Positions 63,653 through 64,000 of a stretch of DNA of 64,000 nt are shown here, piece by piece (positions within the stretch are counted from its first letter, which is position 1; each line of letters starts with the position of its first letter). The notes under the pieces are model-generated. The model had not been told where the DNA came from. It ran no database searches and saw only the letters and a program-made list of their open reading frames with translations. This DNA is from Dimorphilus gyrociliatus. Lineage: Eukaryota > Annelida > Polychaeta > Dinophilidae. The stretch lies in NCBI GenBank assembly GCA_904063045.1, contig CAJFCJ010000007.1, positions 430,819-494,818 on the forward strand. The letters run 5' to 3'. Position numbers and translations under genes: made by a program.

Positions 63653-64000
63653 TTATTGCGACGAACCAGATACCGGCGGAAATTCCTCATGGTCATCCAA
63701 TTTTAGAACGTTTTCTGATGTTCCTTCTGCAGTATTCCCTTTTTGATTCTCTGGAGAAGATAATAATTCAGCATGGCTAACTATTTTCAAAAGTAATTTT
63801 TGTTTTTCATGCAAATGTTTTTAACCGCAGAAAATTTTTAAACATTCGACAATCGTTTCAAAAGAAAGATAATTAAAATTGAAACCAAAGTTCGACACAC
63901 CTCTCACTCAAGAAAACATTCACACATCCTTCTTTAAGTAATCCTCATCTATATTATAATCTCCGCACAAATTTTCCATTGAACAAACTACTTTCGGACT
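63653..64000 (-). CDS. 3' end of an unknown gene, cut by the right edge
   Basis: The last exon on the minus strand runs from an acceptor (AAAATAG, exon from about 63781) to the TAA at 63655-63653. It encodes an acidic, Ser/Glu-rich tail (HAELLSSPENQKG ... HEEFPPVSGSSQ). A second open segment at about 63923-64000 (VCSMENLCGDYN, DEDYLKKD) may be an earlier exon, but its phase does not fit directly, so a further exon or another gene is possible. No family is recognised. Confidence 0.35.

Overview
This is animal nuclear DNA: AT-rich, gene-dense sequence with split genes. Most introns are 45-110 bp with clean GT/AG borders, and UTRs and longer introns carry simple repeats. The presence of GRL101-type receptors, a PDE11-type phosphodiesterase, DENND4, SPARC, TOB, MCM9 and a LanC-like gene indicates a bilaterian. 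The multi-domain GRL101-like receptors and the short introns point to a lophotrochozoan, perhaps a compact-genome annelid; that last step is inference. I saw no bacterial operon, CRISPR array, tRNA or rRNA.

Layout. 1-3.3 kb: a truncated minus-strand gene of unknown function, divergent from a complete G3BP/Rasputin gene. 3.8-10.7 kb: SPARC and a nine-exon PDE11-type gene, both minus. 11.3-17.4 kb: an ASB17-like ankyrin/SOCS-box gene (plus), a SUGP1 orthologue that has the G-patch but no SURP modules (minus), and a small two-exon four-TM MARVEL-like gene (plus). 17.4-19.8 kb: mostly non-coding, with one weak minus-strand gene candidate. 19.8-27.8 kb: DENND4/Crag (minus), including a final exon hidden behind an antisense ORF. 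27.8-34.1 kb: 6.3 kb of AT-rich, microsatellite-laden non-coding DNA. 34.1-36.7 kb: an intronless CRAL-TRIO gene and an intronless TOB gene, convergent.

37.3-57.6 kb is a receptor cluster, all minus. It holds a very divergent ionotropic-glutamate-receptor-like gene followed by two tandem GRL101-like chimeric GPCR genes (signal peptide, somatomedin B, C-type lectin, EGF, CUBs, C-type lectins, LDLa repeats, LRRs, 7TM). The two GPCR copies are mosaics. A 3.27 kb block (LDLa-LRR-7TM, introns included) looks identical and a 1.2 kb block (N-terminal lectin/EGF/CUB) is about 99% identical. The 3.1-3.2 kb between the blocks (CUB/lectin ectodomain) and the cytoplasmic tails are clearly diverged. This is the most striking feature of the window.

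57.7-64 kb: two tiny single-TM proteins encoded 6 nt apart (one PIGBOS1-like), an intronless MCM9, a LANCL3-like gene, a C22orf39/UPF0545-like twin-CX9C gene ending in a CaaX-like motif, and the 3' end of an unknown gene. The genes do not form one pathway. The only obvious functional grouping is the receptor cluster.
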